Source: UBA6623 sp965248235 (lineage in GTDB: Bacteria; Acidobacteriota; Terriglobia; Bryobacterales; UBA6623). Taken from it: a stretch of 64,000 nt of DNA. Positions within the stretch are counted from its first letter, which is position 1; every line of letters begins with the position of its first letter. Made by a program: the position numbers and the translations under genes. Shown in pieces: positions 17,793 through 27,327 of this stretch. The notes under the pieces are model-generated. The model made no database searches, had not been told where the DNA came from, and saw nothing but the letters and a program-made list of their open reading frames with translations. The stretch covers positions 1,550,001 to 1,614,000 of the forward strand of contig CBDFIU010000004.1 of the NCBI GenBank assembly GCA_965248235.1, written 5' to 3'.

Positions 17793-18215
17793 TTAGCCCT
17801 GAAGTTCCATTTCGCTGAAGAAAAATTTCAGCTCGACCGCGGCCGTCTCGGGTGCGTCGGAACCGTGAACGGCGTTGCGCTCAATATCGGTTCCAAAACG
17901 GTTGCGGATCGTGCCCTCGGCCGCTTCGCTCGAGTTGGTCGCGCCCATAAGCTCGCGCAGTTTGGCGATGGCGTCCTCGCGTTCGAGCGCCATCGGCACC
18001 ACCGGACCTTCGGTCATAAACGTCACCAACGATTCGAAGAACGGCCTTTCGCGGTGGACCTGATAGAAAGCCTCGGCATTGGCCCGCGACAGGCGGATTT
18101 TCTTCATGCCGAGAACGCGGAAACCCGCGGCCTCGAGCGCGGCGATGATGTGTCCGGCATTCCCCGCCGCAACGGAGTCGGGTTTGATAATCGTCAATGT
18201 TCGTTCAATGGCCAT
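17793..18215 (-). CDS. ndk: nucleoside diphosphate kinase
   Basis: Ndk moves the terminal phosphate of ATP to other nucleoside diphosphates. The 140-residue protein begins MAIERTLTIIKPDSVAAGN and has the phosphohistidine H117 in RNAVHGSDAPE, with length normal for the family. The frame is open another 21 codons upstream, but the family N-terminus sets the start at 18215. It follows sucC and sucD on the same strand; ndk and succinyl-CoA ligase genes are often linked because the ligase makes GTP or ATP that Ndk equilibrates. Confidence 0.96.
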   Translation of the reverse strand: MAIERTLTIIKPDSVAAGNAGHIIAALEAAGFRVLGMKKIRLSRANAEAFYQVHRERPFFESLVTFMTEGPVVPMALEREDAIAKLRELMGATNSSEAAEGTIRNRFGTDIERNAVHGSDAPETAAVELKFFFSEMELQG

Positions 18216-18250
18216 TTCTCTATTACTGATCCTTGAAAAATCCGGGTAGC

Positions 18251-18270
18251 GACCGGTACTCGTGCCGGTC
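18251..18270 (-). terminator. strong tetraloop hairpin between sucD and ndk
   Basis: GACCGGTA-CTCG-TGCCGGTC forms an eight-base stem (one G-T pair) with a four-base loop, about 35 bases upstream of ndk and about 100 after sucD. There is no T-run. It probably stabilises or ends the sucCD transcript; function is inferred. Confidence 0.4.
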
Positions 18271-18342
18271 CAAGTCAACAGTCGGGAGCGGCTCTCAAGC
18301 CTGTGCCGGCGGAGTTGCTTAGGAAGCCGCAGTCAAGCAGTA

Positions 18343-18364
18343 GGGCAGGTCTCCAGGCCTGCCC
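18343..18364 (-). repeat. short hairpin repeat R6, copy 1, just after sucD
   Basis: GGGCAGG-TCTCCAGG-CCTGCCC, a seven-base stem, ends nine bases past the sucD stop. A second copy with one G-T pair in the stem sits 13 bases past the ribD stop (35198-35219). Same sequence and same 3'-end position in two operons suggest a mobile terminator-like or mRNA-end element. Confidence 0.6.
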
Positions 18365-18373
18365 ATCACCAAC

Positions 18374-19237
18374 CTACAACAGCCCCGCCAGCGTCGAACC
18401 CATCTCCGCGGGCGTCGAGGCAACGGCGATGCCGGCCGCCTCGAGCGCGGCGACCTTCTCGGTCGCCGTCCCCTTGCCGCCGGAAATAATCGCTCCGGCG
18501 TGCCCCATGCGGCGACCCGGAGGCGCCGTCCGACCCGCGATAAACGCCGCCACCGGCGTCTTCACGTTCTCTTTGATAAACGCGGCGGCTTCTTCCTCGG
18601 CCGTCCCCCCGATTTCCCCGATCATGATGATGCCGTGGGTGTCGGGGTCTTCGTTAAGCAGCGCCAACGCGTCGATGAACGACGTCCCGATAATCGGGTC
18701 GCCCCCAATCCCGATACAAGTCGACTGCCCGATGCCTAACGCGCTCAATTGCCCGACCGCTTCGTAGGTCAACGTTCCCGAGCGCGAAACCACCGCCACA
18801 TGGCCTTGCTGATGGATATGTCCGGGCATGATCCCCAGCTTGCATTTGCCCGGCGAAATGATGCCGGGGCAATTCGGCCCGATCAGCCGCGTCGGACGGT
18901 CGCGCAGATACGACGCCGTTCGCACCATGTCCCGCGCGGGAATGCCTTCGGTAATCGCCACGACCAGCTCAATACCCGCCTCGCCGGCTTCCATGACGGC
19001 GTCGGCCGCCCCCGCGGCCGGCACAAAAATAATCGACGCATTCGGCTCCACGGCCGACATCGCCTCTCGGACGGTATTGAAAAGCGGGACGCCGATCACT
19101 TCCTCGCCGCCCTTGCCCGGCCGAACCGCGCCCACGACTTTCGTGCCGTATTTCATGCACTGCTCGGCATGAAATTGCCCGGCGCGTCCGAACCCTTGGA
19201 CCAACACGCGCGTGTTTTCATCAACCAATATGCTCAT
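18374..19237 (-). CDS. sucD: succinate-CoA ligase, alpha subunit
   Basis: The alpha subunit of succinyl-CoA synthetase carries the CoA-binding site and the phosphohistidine used in the TCA-cycle substrate-level phosphorylation. The 287-residue protein starts MSILVDENTRVLVQGFGRAG with the CoA-binding Rossmann part; GPNCPGIISPGKCKLGIMPG and the active histidine in GHAGAIISGGKGTATEK (near 245) are intact. It follows sucC by about 47 bases, the usual sucC-sucD order. Confidence 0.96.
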   Translation of the reverse strand: MSILVDENTRVLVQGFGRAGQFHAEQCMKYGTKVVGAVRPGKGGEEVIGVPLFNTVREAMSAVEPNASIIFVPAAGAADAVMEAGEAGIELVVAITEGIPARDMVRTASYLRDRPTRLIGPNCPGIISPGKCKLGIMPGHIHQQGHVAVVSRSGTLTYEAVGQLSALGIGQSTCIGIGGDPIIGTSFIDALALLNEDPDTHGIIMIGEIGGTAEEEAAAFIKENVKTPVAAFIAGRTAPPGRRMGHAGAIISGGKGTATEKVAALEAAGIAVASTPAEMGSTLAGLL

Positions 19238-19284
19238 GCGTTTCTCGTTTGCCGGGGGTGCGAAAGATAGGGAATGCGCGGTCC

Positions 19285-20442
<1,158 letters not shown>

Positions 20443-20548
20443 GGGATGAGAAACCCCGTGGTACGATCGGGGAATCGCGAAATAAGAACCCTCACTATAA
20501 GGGATCATTCCGCGCGAAGGCAACGGAAACCCGGGAGGCCGAACGTCC

Positions 20549-21586
20549 ATGAGCGCCGCGCTCGAAGCCCTGCATAAAGCAGCCGAAAAGACCAACCTAA
20601 CCGCCGAAGAAGCTTCGGCCGCGATGAACGAAATCCTCGACGGCGAACTCGATCCGGCCTTGATCGGCGCGCTGCTTGTCGCCCTCCGCATGAAGGGGGA
20701 AACCGTCGACGAAGTCGTCGGGTGCGCACGCTCCATGCGGCGACATGCGGCCGCCGTCCCGCTCACCGCCCTCGACCGCGACAAACTCGTCGACACCTGC
20801 GGAACCGGCGGCGATGGTGCCGGCACCTTCAACATTTCGACCGCCACCGCCCTCGTTGTCGCCGGCGCCGGGGTCCCCGTGGCCAAACACGGCAACCGCT
20901 CGATTTCGAGCCGTTGCGGCAGCGCCGATGTTCTCGAGGCCCTTGGGGTGCGGGTCGCGCTCGGCCCCGAGCACGTCGCTCGATCGATCGAGCAGGTCGG
21001 GGTCGGATTTATGTTCGCGCCGCGCTTTCACCCGGCGATGAAATATGCGCAGCCCGTGCGGGCGCAACTCAAACTACGCACCATTTTCAACGTGTTGGGA
21101 CCGTTGACAAACCCCGCCGGCGCCGGCGCCCAAGTCGTGGGCGTGTTTGCCGAGAGCTTGGTTCCGATGATCGCCGATGCTCTCGCCAGACTCGGCCTGC
21201 GCCGGGGGTTTGTCGTTTACGGCGAAGACGGCCTCGATGAAATCACGACCACCGGGGCGACAACCGTCGCGGAAGTCCGCGACGGCGAAGTGAGTCTCGG
21301 CAAAGTTACCGCCGCCGATTTCGGACTCCCCGAAGCCCGCCCCGAAGACCTCGCCGGTGGAGACGTGGAAGTCAACGCGGCCATTATCCGAGACATTCTC
21401 GCAGGCCGCCCAGGCCCCCGTCGCGACATTGTCGTCGCCAACGCCGCGGCCGCGCTGGTTGCCGCCGGGCGCGCCGAGGACTTTCGGGCCGGGGCCGGAG
21501 AAGCGGGCCGCTCGATCGATTCGGGCGAAGCGGCGGAGCGCTTGCGGCGCCTGGCTGAACTGACTACGCGTCTAGCCGGGGAATGA
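20549..21586 (+). CDS. trpD: anthranilate phosphoribosyltransferase
   Basis: TrpD joins anthranilate to PRPP, the second step of tryptophan synthesis. The 345-residue protein has DTCGTGGDGAGTFNIST (about 81-97) for PRPP, VAKHGNRSISSRCGSADVLE, and RFHPAMKY for anthranilate. GGGAGG precedes the ATG, spaced a little long. It stands alone, with no other trp gene adjacent, and is divergent from sucC. Pyrimidine phosphorylase shares the fold, but the CGTGGD and HGNRS motifs favour TrpD. Confidence 0.94.
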   Translation: MSAALEALHKAAEKTNLTAEEASAAMNEILDGELDPALIGALLVALRMKGETVDEVVGCARSMRRHAAAVPLTALDRDKLVDTCGTGGDGAGTFNISTATALVVAGAGVPVAKHGNRSISSRCGSADVLEALGVRVALGPEHVARSIEQVGVGFMFAPRFHPAMKYAQPVRAQLKLRTIFNVLGPLTNPAGAGAQVVGVFAESLVPMIADALARLGLRRGFVVYGEDGLDEITTTGATTVAEVRDGEVSLGKVTAADFGLPEARPEDLAGGDVEVNAAIIRDILAGRPGPRRDIVVANAAAALVAAGRAEDFRAGAGEAGRSIDSGEAAERLRRLAELTTRLAGE

Positions 21587-21621
21587 GGCAGCGGCCGCGA
21601 GGTGTGGTAGATCCGCCCACG

Positions 21622-21802
21622 CAGAGACAGCGTCCTGAGCGCAAGCGACGGGCCCGGGCACAACGGTTTCGAGTAGACCCAAGACAAGCCCGAAGCGCAC
21701 GACAGTTCGGGAAGACGCGGTAGGCAACGCGTGGCGGTTAGGTGGGTGATTAGCGGTTCGGTGCGCTTGGCCCGTCGCTTGCGCTCAGGGCTCTGTCTCT
21801 GC
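21622..21802. repeat. dispersed inverted-repeat element R3, copy 1
   Basis: A 181-base palindromic element between trpD and xylB. Left arm CAGAGACAG(CGT) CCTGAGCGCAAGCGACGGGC; the right arm read on the minus strand gives CAGAGACAG(AGC) then the same core, so terminal inverted repeats run about 34 bases. A related element in inverse orientation lies at 52725-52864 and a half copy at 29140-29190. No open frame inside; it resembles a MITE or REP doublet. Confidence 0.8.
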
Positions 21803-21838
21803 TCCATGAACTTCACAGCGGTGCGAAAGTAAATCGGT

Positions 21839-23365
21839 TCACAGGGAAGCGATATCACGATAAGACTGCTTGAGGGCCGGGTAGAGACTTTCGAAAACCT
21901 CATATCCCTTCTGATACCCGGCGCTCGCCCCTGCCTCGGGAGCCACGCGGTCCTGCTCGCGAATCGACGCCTTACACGCCTCGCTCACACTCGAGTGATG
22001 CCCGCTGCCGACCATCCCCAATAGCGCCGCGCCGTAGGCCGAGCCTTCCTGCGTCTCGAGCGTCGCGATCGGCCGGTCAAAGACGTTCGCCAGCACTTGC
22101 CGCCAGAAGGGACTGCGGGCGCCTCCACCCGACGCACGTACCACTTCCACATCCACGCCCAGCGACTCGACGATCGCCAGGCAATCCTTGAGGCTGTAGG
22201 AAACCCCCTCGATCACCGAACGAATCAGATGCGCCCGCGTGTGCTTCGCCGTCAAGCCAACCCAGCCTCCGCGCGCCTGGGCATCGAGGTGCGGCGTGCG
22301 TTCGCCCATCAAGTAAGGCAGCCAGAACAAGCCCTCGCTGCCCGCCGGCGCACCCGCCGCCTCTTCGATCAACAAGTCATATGGGTCCACGCCTTTGTCT
22401 TCCGCCATCGCCACGGCATCGGAGCCGAGTTGATTGCGAAACCACTGGAGACTCAGCCCGGCGCCCTGCGTCACGCCCATCACATGCCACTTGCCCGGAA
22501 CCGCGTGACAGAAGGTATGGACCCGTCCTTGGGGATCGTAATCGACCTTGTCGAGGTGAGAAAAAACGACGCCCGATGTCCCTATCGTGCACGAAACCAT
22601 CCCGGGGTCGACAATCCCCGAGCCCACCGCGCCGGCGGCTTGGTCCCCCGCCCCGCCCACCACCGGCGTGCCCGCCTTGAGACCCGTTTTAGCGGCGGCT
22701 TCGGCGCTGATCGCACCGGACACCTCGCAAGACTCCACCACACGCGGCAACACGGAACGATCGATCCCAAGCTTTTCGATCAACGGTTCGGCCCAACGCC
22801 GATTCACGACATCGAACAGCGCCGTGCCCGAGGCGTCCGAGACGTCCCCGGCGAATTCTCCGGTCAGGCAAAACCGCGCATAGTCCTTGGGAAGCAAAAC
22901 CCGGCGCGTCTTCTCGTAGCTTGCCGGGTCATGGTCGCGAACCCAAATCAGTTTCGGCGCCGTGAAGCCGGTCAACACCGGATTGGCCGTCTGCTCGAGT
23001 ACCATCTTTTCGCCGGCGACGGAGTTGATCCAATCGACCTGCTCCTGGCAACGCTGGTCGCACCAGATCAGCGCCGGCCGAACGACCTGATTCTCCGCGT
23101 CCAGCAACACCAACCCGTGCATCTGCCCGGAAAGCCCGATCCCGGCAATGTCATCGCCGGTTGCGCCAGCTTTCGCGAGCACGCCTTGGATAGCTTCGAC
23201 GGCCGCGTCCCACCAGTTTTGAGGCCGTTGCTCGGCCCACAGAGGCTGAGCCATTTGGATGTCTTCATGAACCGCGGTAACGCCGGCGGCGATATGCCCC
23301 TCGGCATCCACCAGCAGGGCGCGCGACCCGCCGGTTCCAATATCGATTCCGAGCCAATATTTCAC
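21839..23365 (-). CDS. xylB: xylulokinase
   Basis: A FGGY-family sugar kinase that phosphorylates xylulose (or a related ketose) at the 5-hydroxyl. The start is taken as GTG at 23365, giving MKYWLGIDIGTGGSRALLVD like other members; a TTG ten codons upstream is possible. About 508 residues is normal. GLSGQMHGLVLLD, IWCDQRCQEQVDW, VVGGAGDQAAGAVGSG and the C-terminal RASGGGARSPFWRQVLANVF are family signatures. The catalytic Asp is expected in GAGDQ. No isomerase gene adjoins; the substrate call is by similarity to XylB rather than FucK or AraB. Confidence 0.87.
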   Translation of the reverse strand: MKYWLGIDIGTGGSRALLVDAEGHIAAGVTAVHEDIQMAQPLWAEQRPQNWWDAAVEAIQGVLAKAGATGDDIAGIGLSGQMHGLVLLDAENQVVRPALIWCDQRCQEQVDWINSVAGEKMVLEQTANPVLTGFTAPKLIWVRDHDPASYEKTRRVLLPKDYARFCLTGEFAGDVSDASGTALFDVVNRRWAEPLIEKLGIDRSVLPRVVESCEVSGAISAEAAAKTGLKAGTPVVGGAGDQAAGAVGSGIVDPGMVSCTIGTSGVVFSHLDKVDYDPQGRVHTFCHAVPGKWHVMGVTQGAGLSLQWFRNQLGSDAVAMAEDKGVDPYDLLIEEAAGAPAGSEGLFWLPYLMGERTPHLDAQARGGWVGLTAKHTRAHLIRSVIEGVSYSLKDCLAIVESLGVDVEVVRASGGGARSPFWRQVLANVFDRPIATLETQEGSAYGAALLGMVGSGHHSSVSEACKASIREQDRVAPEAGASAGYQKGYEVFESLYPALKQSYRDIASL

Positions 23366-23434
23366 GAGTCTTTTCGCTTTCTTTGTCGCCGGCAATAGCC
23401 CAAATCCGCCGCACCCGGCAGCGGTACTTCCCGC

Positions 23435-24592
23435 CTACTCGGGGTAACCGGAGGGGTCAATGCCGGGAACCAGCCGCAAGGCGTTCTTGTAGTAAATATG
23501 TTTGAGCGTTTCGTCGGGCAGGTCGAGCCCGTACATTTTCCAATGCGCGTGACGCCGTCGATAGTAATCGAAATACTCGTCGCGGGTTTCGAGCACGCGC
23601 CAGTAGTAGGGAAACTCCGAAGCCCTGTACGTGTCTTTCCCGAATAGCACCCGGTCTTTGTTACGAATCAAGAACTCCCGCGCCGTGAAGGGCTGCCGCC
23701 CCAACTCGGCCAAGACCGCCGCCATCTCGGTGTAGAAATTCGGGTACTTCGCGAAAAGTCTCTCCAGACGCCCCAAATCGTTTCCGTGCCAGCCCAGGTG
23801 AGCAATGATGAAGTTGACGCCGGGATGACGCCCTACCAAGCGGTCGCGCTCGCCGTTGAGTTCCTCGAAACGCGGAAACTTGTCGGGCGGGCGCCGCCGC
23901 CGCGGAAACATTTTCAGCTCGAGCCAGCGTTCATTCTTGCTGTCGACGGGTTCAAAGAAAGGAGCGGGCTCGGCGACGTGGATCAAGACCGGGATCTTCA
24001 ACTTCGCGCACATTCGCCAAACCGGGTCGATCGCGGGATCATCGACCGGCATCCGGCGGCCGTCTTTGTAGAAAACACTGAGGCCCAAATTCTTGTAGAC
24101 CTTTAGGCCTTGGGCGCCGTTTTCGACGTCGCGCTCGAGCTGCGCGGCGGCCTCGGAACCCCAACTCTTGTCATCGATTCCTTCAAAATTCAAGTTCGCG
24201 AAAATCGCGAAACGCCCCGGATGCCCCTTCGTATAGTTCGCGACGAATTGCTTGAGTTTCTCCCCGCTCCCGCCGCTGAGATTGACGAGTAACCGGAGAT
24301 TTTGTTCGTCCATTTCTCGAACGATACTATCCAGCTTCTTACCTTCCGCATCCCAGTGATGGCTGTGAATGTCGATCACGGGAAACTTCGCTCTCGGTGT
24401 CGGATGCTGCTCCACGACAAGCGTCGAAACCGGTTGAAACTCCTCGAAAGTCAGCGATTGCGACGACGCGATCGAGATCGTCGCGACCATGAAAAGCGCG
24501 CCGCCTACCGCGAATCGGCCCGCCAAGCGTCGGCGCGGCTTAGCCGCGAAATCGCTATTCGATCCCCTGTAGGTTTGGGTTGAAGTCGGCAT
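23435..24592 (-). CDS. exported amidohydrolase-2 family protein
   Basis: A 385-residue TIM-barrel metal-dependent hydrolase. The N-terminus has a long polar stretch, then a hydrophobic segment (about 26-42, FAVGGALFMVATISIASS) that looks like a signal sequence, so the protein is probably periplasmic. DIHSHHWDAEG supplies the metal HxH, followed by NLSGGSGEK, LKVYKNLGL, IPVLIHVAEPAP with another metal histidine, FIIAHLGWHGNDL and FGKDTYRASEF with the final acidic ligand. Amidohydrolase-2 enzymes act on cyclic amides, lactones or decarboxylate aromatic acids; the substrate here is unknown. Confidence 0.8.
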   Translation of the reverse strand: MPTSTQTYRGSNSDFAAKPRRRLAGRFAVGGALFMVATISIASSQSLTFEEFQPVSTLVVEQHPTPRAKFPVIDIHSHHWDAEGKKLDSIVREMDEQNLRLLVNLSGGSGEKLKQFVANYTKGHPGRFAIFANLNFEGIDDKSWGSEAAAQLERDVENGAQGLKVYKNLGLSVFYKDGRRMPVDDPAIDPVWRMCAKLKIPVLIHVAEPAPFFEPVDSKNERWLELKMFPRRRRPPDKFPRFEELNGERDRLVGRHPGVNFIIAHLGWHGNDLGRLERLFAKYPNFYTEMAAVLAELGRQPFTAREFLIRNKDRVLFGKDTYRASEFPYYWRVLETRDEYFDYYRRRHAHWKMYGLDLPDETLKHIYYKNALRLVPGIDPSGYPE

Positions 24593-24761
24593 ATTTTCAA
24601 GTCCGTTCGCGGTACGTTACGGCCCTTGCGGTGGCCCGCGCTCACCACCAGGATAGCGAAAGGCCCCTCCAAGGCGGCGGCAACGAGGCCAACCCGTGCG
24701 GCCTTACTAATCCTCTCCACGGCCCGTGACGATTGAAGCCATGACAGCCTGATCCTCGAAT

Positions 24762-25797
24762 GATGGATATTTACTTGACTCAGGTATTGGGAAATAGCCC
24801 CTACATGTTGTGGTCGTCCGTAGCGCGTGTCGCGGTGCCTCCGACCAGCGATTTGTAGGGTGCCGGTGGCACGGCGACGGCCTGTTGAACCAGGCGGTAA
24901 AAGAGCTTGCCTCGACTTCTGGACTTGCGGCGGTTGAAGCGGAAGGCGAATTCGTCGAGGTAGGAGTCGAGATGCTCGTGACTGACCGCTCCTTGATGCG
25001 TGCCCAGTATCCAGCGCTTCACTAACGACACCACGCGGTGCACCCGGGGGAGCAGTTTCGAGGCGCGCGCCGGTTGCCCCTCCAGGTAGCTCACCTCGTG
25101 GCGATAGCCGTCGCCTTCGAGCGGTTCGTATCCCAGCCAACCGTCGGTATGGACCACGCTGCCGGGTTCGATCGACTCGCCGACGAAGGCCATCAAGCTG
25201 TCCCCGGAGGCGTTGGGAATGGTGCGTATCCGAACCCGCCCGATGCCGGCACCATCTTCCTCGGCCGCTACTACAATCAGCGCCTTAGCGTCGGTTTGGC
25301 GACCGCGCACGCCCTCCTCCAAGCCTCCTAAGTAAGTCTCGTCAACCTCCACGCGCCCGCTGAGCCGATCGCGTCCGGGCCGCACCATGGCGCGCCGGAG
25401 CTTATGCAACCAAGTCCAGGCCGTTTTGTAGCTGCCCAGGCCCAACACCCGCTGCAAGCCCAGCGCGCTCGCCCCGTTCTTCTGGCTCGTGAGCCACCAC
25501 ATGGCTCGAAACCAACTCTGGAGGGGTTGGCGGGTGTCTTGAAATATTGTGCCCGCCGTTGGAGAAGCTTGATGCCCGCAGCCGGCGCACTCCAGCAGCG
25601 CTGTCCGCACCGCCCACGCTTTGTCGTGCCCGCATCGCGGACAACGAAAACCCTCCGGCCAGCGGAGTTGACACAGATACTCTCGACAGGCCTGCTCGGT
25701 GGCGAAACGCGCCTCGAACTCGGCCAGATTCCGAGGATAATCTTCCATTTCCCCGATCCTACATCTTGTGGTCACCTGAGTCAAGTAAATACCCATC
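24762..25797 (-). mobile_element. IS1595-family insertion sequence, copy A (complete)
   Basis: 1036 bases with terminal inverted repeats GATGG(A/G)TATTTACTTGACTC followed by AGGT at both ends, one mismatch in the left arm. Flanked by a perfect 8-base direct repeat CCTCGAAT (24754-24761 and 25798-25805), the target duplication length of the IS1595 family. Contains one transposase gene on the minus strand. Copies B (46751-47786) and C (49170-50162) are almost identical. The flanks (24593-24753 and 25806-25871) show no recognisable gene, though a short open frame on the minus strand at about 24600-24740 is coding-like. Confidence 0.95.
24801..25748 (-). CDS. IS1595-family transposase, copy A
   Basis: A 315-residue transposase. 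The N-terminal zinc ribbon has C36-x2-C39 (CPRCGHDKAW) and C54-x2-C57 (CAGCGHQ). The ISXO2-like catalytic domain has D136 in VEVDETYLGG, D202 in VHTDGWLGYEPL and a likely third acidic residue E266 in DSYLDEFAFRFNRR. The ATG at 25748 is chosen because MEDYPRNLAEFEARF fits the family; the frame is open back into the terminal repeat and beyond, into sequence that is not transposase. The gene is intact and the element has a perfect target duplication, so it may still be active. Confidence 0.93.
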   Translation of the reverse strand: MEDYPRNLAEFEARFATEQACREYLCQLRWPEGFRCPRCGHDKAWAVRTALLECAGCGHQASPTAGTIFQDTRQPLQSWFRAMWWLTSQKNGASALGLQRVLGLGSYKTAWTWLHKLRRAMVRPGRDRLSGRVEVDETYLGGLEEGVRGRQTDAKALIVVAAEEDGAGIGRVRIRTIPNASGDSLMAFVGESIEPGSVVHTDGWLGYEPLEGDGYRHEVSYLEGQPARASKLLPRVHRVVSLVKRWILGTHQGAVSHEHLDSYLDEFAFRFNRRKSRSRGKLFYRLVQQAVAVPPAPYKSLVGGTATRATDDHNM

Positions 25798-25871
25798 CCT
25801 CGAATTTCACGTCCCCGGTTTCCGTGCCATGTGATTAGGTACGTTTTTGCCGCGCTCGGGGAGCCGAAATC

Positions 25872-26273
25872 GTGGAGTCCTTGTCCGTTCAAACGTTGGG
25901 TCTGTTCGCCGCCGCTGTTGTCGCGGTCATCGCCATCGTGGGTGTCTTCATTCGCATCGGAAAGTTCATAATGGAACAAAAGGGCCTCCGTGACGATGTG
26001 AATGAGCTGCGGGGGGAAATCGCCACGCAAACGCAACTCGACAACACGACACGCCTTCTCCAAGATCAGATCAAGGCCTTACAACATTCCATTGAACAAC
26101 TCAGCAAACGGGTGGACCACTTGTTCGGCCCGGAACCGTCTTATGCAAAACACGACCAAGTTGAGTCAATTCTGAGGTCTCTCGGCCCCCAAGGAACTCT
26201 TCCGCTGCAACAGCAAGTCGAACTTATCCTCAAAGCCCTTGAGGCACGCAAGCGCGAAAGCTCCGGCGGCTGA
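25872..26273 (+). CDS. small membrane-anchored coiled-coil protein
   Basis: A 133-residue protein starting at GTG. One hydrophobic helix (about 7-29, LGLFAAAVVAVIAIVGVFIR) is followed by an amphipathic helix region (about 35-83, with ELRGEIATQTQLDNTTRLLQ) that looks like a coiled coil, and a polar C-terminus. I do not recognise a family. The layout resembles small N-anchored scaffold or YtxH/DUF-type proteins. No clear operon partner: the thioredoxin-fold gene follows 160 bases later. Third-position GC is a little lower than its neighbours. Confidence 0.55.
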   Translation: MESLSVQTLGLFAAAVVAVIAIVGVFIRIGKFIMEQKGLRDDVNELRGEIATQTQLDNTTRLLQDQIKALQHSIEQLSKRVDHLFGPEPSYAKHDQVESILRSLGPQGTLPLQQQVELILKALEARKRESSGG

Positions 26274-26435
26274 ACCGCTCGGCGGTCCTCCGAACGGCCA
26301 AGCACGACGTCCCCAACACTTTGAGCACTTGAACAGCCCCCCTGTTCCATCAATCCTCCTAGATAACCACTGGTAGAATGAGGTCGCATCCTCGACCCTT
26401 CGGTTTGTGGGACGATTTGCCGGCGGGAGAAATAC

Positions 26436-26936
26436 ATGGCCGCGCTTGAACCGGGCTCGAAGGCCCCTGATTTTTCACTGCCCGACCGCGACGGCGAGAT
26501 GCGGTCGCTACGCGCCGCGCTCGAAAAGGGGCCGGTGCTGCTGACGTTTTTCAAGGTCACCTGCCCCACCTGCCAATACGCCTTGCCGTTTTTCGATCGT
26601 CTGCGGAAGGCTGCCGTCGAAAGCCCGGTCACGTTTTGGGCGGTCTCGCAGAATGAGCCGGAAGGCACGGCCGCCTTCAACCGCGAATTCGACCTCGAGC
26701 CGCCCCAACTGTTCGATTCGGAAGACGAAAATTTCCCGGTTTCGAATGCCTACGGAATCACCCATGTGCCGAGTAGCTTTTTGATCGAGCAAGACGGCAC
26801 AATCTCGATTTCCTCGGTCAGTTGGGATAAGGGCGAGTTTGAACAAATCAGCGAGCGCCTCGCCGCGGCCGCCTCCGCGGCTGATCTGACCGTGTTCAAC
26901 CCCGGAGAAGACGTCCTCGACTATAAAGCGGGTTGA
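26436..26936 (+). CDS. thioredoxin-fold peroxiredoxin/TlpA-like protein
   Basis: A 166-residue AhpC/TSA or TlpA-like protein. GSKAPDFSLPDRDGEMRSL starts the fold; VLLTFFKVTCPTCQYALPFF contains a CPTC redox pair, and THVPSSFLIEQDG holds the cis-proline loop. There is no signal peptide, so it is probably cytoplasmic and acts as a disulfide or peroxide reductase. CPTC instead of the single peroxidatic cysteine favours a thioredoxin/TlpA mechanism. GGGAG lies seven bases before the ATG. A stem-loop follows the stop. Confidence 0.8.
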   Translation: MAALEPGSKAPDFSLPDRDGEMRSLRAALEKGPVLLTFFKVTCPTCQYALPFFDRLRKAAVESPVTFWAVSQNEPEGTAAFNREFDLEPPQLFDSEDENFPVSNAYGITHVPSSFLIEQDGTISISSVSWDKGEFEQISERLAAAASAADLTVFNPGEDVLDYKAG

Positions 26937-26950
26937 GGATCGAGAAACTG

Positions 26951-26966
26951 AGTCCCGGTCGGGACT
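26951..26966 (+). terminator. hairpin after thioredoxin-fold gene
   Basis: AGTCCC-GGTC-GGGACT, six perfect pairs with a four-base loop, 14 bases after the stop. No T-run follows, and repeat R2 begins four bases later, so it may belong to transcript-end processing. Confidence 0.35.
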
Positions 26967-26969
26967 CGT

Positions 26970-27152
26970 TAGCCCGCTTTTCTCATCGCGTGGCGAGGCA
27001 AAGCGCGGGAGAGGCCCGTCAGTACGAGGCGAGCGCCGCTTGGCGCGCGCAGGCGTACGTGAACAGTACGGTGAGCACGGCGCGCAAGCGCAACGAAGTA
27101 ATGGCGGGCCTATCGTGTGCTTTGCCCGTCAGGCGATGAGAAATGCGGGTTA
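26970..27152. repeat. inverted-repeat element R2, copy 1
   Basis: A 183-base element in the 391-base gap before the CPBP gene. Left arm TAGCCCGCTTTTCTCATCGC; right arm on the minus strand TAACCCGCATTTCTCATCGC, so the ends are inverted repeats of about 35 bases. The interior shares GGTGAGCACGGC and GCAAGCGCAACGAAGTAATG with copy 2 (56576-56773). No coding frame inside. The rest of the gap (27153-27327) has no recognisable feature. Confidence 0.8.
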
Positions 27153-27327
27153 GACGCCCCCGGCAACAATCGTCACCCGCGCTTTTGTGATTCGCCGATC
27201 CGCGAACGCGGCGGGCTCAAGGAAACCAAGTTGTGTCGCCGGATGCGGTGACTCGACATGTTGAAAGCGCCGCCTGGGTGCCGGCCTCCCCCTCCCAGGC
27301 CCGCTCTGCGACAATCTTCAGATCGTC

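Noticed and set aside
20443..20895. Upstream in-frame extension of sucC by 151 codons
   Set aside because: It overlaps trpD antisense and the family N-terminus MKVHEYQAKEIL begins at 20442.
22097..23398. 433-codon open frame on the plus strand
   Set aside because: It is an antisense shadow of xylB in a GC-rich gene; the protein has no recognisable domain, while the minus strand is a full kinase.
24600..24760. Small coding-like frame left of IS copy A (minus strand)
   Set aside because: It shows some codon bias (AARVGLVAAALEGPFAILVV), but has no start, domain or continuation across the IS, so it is not listed as a gene.
25749..26063. Upstream in-frame extension of transposase copy A
   Set aside because: It leaves the IS through the terminal repeat into unrelated flanking DNA; copies B and C have different sequence there.
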